From positions 1 to 6,960 of the forward strand of contig CAMZHY010000192.1 of the NCBI GenBank assembly GCA_947307005.1: a DNA stretch of 6,960 nucleotides, read 5' to 3'. This stretch comes from an uncultured Planctomycetaceae bacterium. Lineage in GTDB: Bacteria > Planctomycetota > Planctomycetia > Pirellulales > Thermoguttaceae. The translations under genes and the position numbers were made by a program. The notes beneath the pieces are model-generated. The model was not told where the DNA came from, searched no databases, and saw nothing but the letters and a program-made list of their open reading frames with translations. The stretch's first letter is position 1; each line of letters begins with the position of its first letter. Shown piece by piece: positions 5,819 to 6,960 of this stretch.

Positions 5819-6960
5819 ATGAACAACATCGATAGACGAACGTTCCTTAACGCCGGATTGACGAGCGCCGTCGGCGCCGCGCTGACGGCCAAATTCGCCG
5901 TCGGTCAGGAGAAGCCCCAAATCCAAGGGTTCGACGACACGGAGACGGAAATCGATCAGTCTTCCGAATGGCGTCCCTTTACGGATCGCAAGCTCCGCGT
6001 CGGGATTGCGGGCTTCGGCGCGTGCCAGTTCGGCGCGCAGTTTGGGTTCCAAGATCATCCGAACGTCGAAGTCGTCGCCGTGACGGATCTTTTCCCGGAT
6101 CGTTGCGACGGCCTCGCGAAAGCGTGCCGCTGCGAGAAGCAGTATCCGTCCCTCGAGGAGATGATCAAAGACGACTCGATCGAAGCGGTCTTCCTCGCGA
6201 CGGACGCGCCGCATCACGCGGATCACGCCGTTCTCGCGCTGGAACACGGCAAGCACGTCGCGTCGTGCGTCCCCGCGTTTTGGGGCGGAACCCCGGAGCA
6301 GGCGGACAAACTCTACGAGACGGTCAAAAAGACCGGGCTTCACTACGGCATGTTCGAAACGAGCGCGTATCACGACGACGTCTACGCCGCGCGCGTGATT
6401 TATCACGCCGGGGGCTTCGGAGAAATCGTCTACACGGAAGGAGAGTATTTCCACTACGCGCCCGTCTCTACGCCGAGTTACAACAACTGGCGCGTCGGAA
6501 TGCCCGTCATGTGGTATCCGACGCACGCCGCCGCGTACTACACGTGCGTGACGTTCGGGTCGCTCGTCGAGGTCTCCGCGATGGGCAAACCGAGCATTAA
6601 CTACTTCCGTCAGCCGGAAAACAACGTTTACGGCAACTGCTACGGATCGGAAGTCGGGCTTTTCCGCACCTCGTCGGGCGGCATGGCGCGAATCATGGTC
6701 AGTTTCGACACGCCCGGCTGGAGCTGTGAAGTCGGGCGCTCGCGCGGACAGCTCGCGTCGTATAGCGAAGGCTACAAGTTCAACGGCGCCGTCCCGGAAT
6801 CTCAGGCGATCGTCGACAAGCTCAATCTTCTCAAGCCGGCGCTCCCGAAGACCGTCGATTCGGGCGGTCACGGCGGTTCGCACGGTCATCTCATGAACAA
6901 CTTCGTCGAGTCCGTCCTCAAGGACAAAGACCCGCTCGTCGACGTCGCGACGGCGCTCAA
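5819..6960 (+). CDS. Tat-exported Gfo/Idh/MocA family oxidoreductase, partial (runs off the window)
   Basis: The first 380 residues are visible and no stop codon is reached. This is an NAD(P)-dependent oxidoreductase of the Gfo/Idh/MocA family, whose members oxidise or reduce sugars and cyclitols. Residues 1-30 form a twin-arginine signal: DRRTFL at 5-10 and a weakly hydrophobic stretch to about 24, suggesting export of the folded, cofactor-loaded protein. The Rossmann domain starts at 59 (LRVGIAGFGACQFG), with TD at 89-90 ending the second strand, YPSLEEMIKDDSIEAVFLAT at 109-128 and HGKHV at 143-147. The canonical EKP motif is replaced by CVP at 150-152. The C-terminal domain contains FGEIVYTEGEYFHY (200-213), MWYPTHAAAY (231-240, with His236 a possible catalytic residue) and GGHGGSHGHLMNNFVESVL (349-367). 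This layout resembles a planctomycete-rich subfamily. AAAGG at 5806-5810, eight bases before the ATG, supports the start, 39 bases past tkt. Substrate unknown. Confidence 0.9.
   Translation, partial: MNNIDRRTFLNAGLTSAVGAALTAKFAVGQEKPQIQGFDDTETEIDQSSEWRPFTDRKLRVGIAGFGACQFGAQFGFQDHPNVEVVAVTDLFPDRCDGLAKACRCEKQYPSLEEMIKDDSIEAVFLATDAPHHADHAVLALEHGKHVASCVPAFWGGTPEQADKLYETVKKTGLHYGMFETSAYHDDVYAARVIYHAGGFGEIVYTEGEYFHYAPVSTPSYNNWRVGMPVMWYPTHAAAYYTCVTFGSLVEVSAMGKPSINYFRQPENNVYGNCYGSEVGLFRTSSGGMARIMVSFDTPGWSCEVGRSRGQLASYSEGYKFNGAVPESQAIVDKLNLLKPALPKTVDSGGHGGSHGHLMNNFVESVLKDKDPLVDVATAL

Noticed and set aside
5816..6889. Open frame of 357 codons on the minus strand opposite the 3' gene
   Set aside because: The + strand frame from 5819 to the window edge has a Tat signal, a Rossmann fold and Gfo/Idh/MocA motifs; the minus-strand frame has none and is a compositional shadow.

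Overview
The window looks like a piece of a moderately GC-rich bacterial chromosome, most likely from a member of the Planctomycetota. The clues are a secreted DUF1080 (3-keto-disaccharide hydrolase family) protein, a Gfo/Idh/MocA oxidoreductase with a twin-arginine signal, and a short secreted leucine-rich-repeat protein. All three protein types are common in that phylum. This assignment is an inference from gene content, because no rRNA or other definitive phylogenetic marker is present.

Layout: six genes, all on the + strand. Region 1 (8-1799) holds two envelope proteins: a lipoprotein with a coiled coil and a Pro/Glu/Ala 15-residue tandem repeat, then a leucine-rich-repeat protein. A Rho-independent terminator (1806-1837) closes this region. 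Region 2 (1888-6960) holds four closely spaced genes with gaps of about 15, 40 and 39 bases: a secreted DUF1080 protein, hemC (porphobilinogen deaminase), tkt (transketolase), and a Tat-exported Gfo/Idh/MocA oxidoreductase that runs off the right edge. Shine-Dalgarno-like sequences (GGAGG, AAGGA, AGAGG, AAAGG) precede genes 2 to 6. No convincing sigma-70 promoter could be picked out by eye.

How the genes work together: hemC (tetrapyrrole synthesis) and tkt (pentose phosphate pathway) are cytoplasmic housekeeping enzymes with their catalytic residues intact. The DUF1080 and Gfo/Idh/MocA proteins are both predicted to be exported. Their families co-occur in 3-keto-sugar pathways, so they may act on the same carbohydrate outside the cytoplasm, but the sequence does not prove this. 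The two proteins of region 1 share an acidic Pro/Glu/Ala-rich linker style and probably sit at the cell envelope; their functions are unknown.

There is no tRNA, rRNA, CRISPR array, insertion sequence or phage gene, and no gene-free stretch longer than 300 bases. I found no clear new multi-gene system. The most notable points are the recently expanded 45-bp minisatellite in the first gene and the non-canonical active-site segment of the oxidoreductase.
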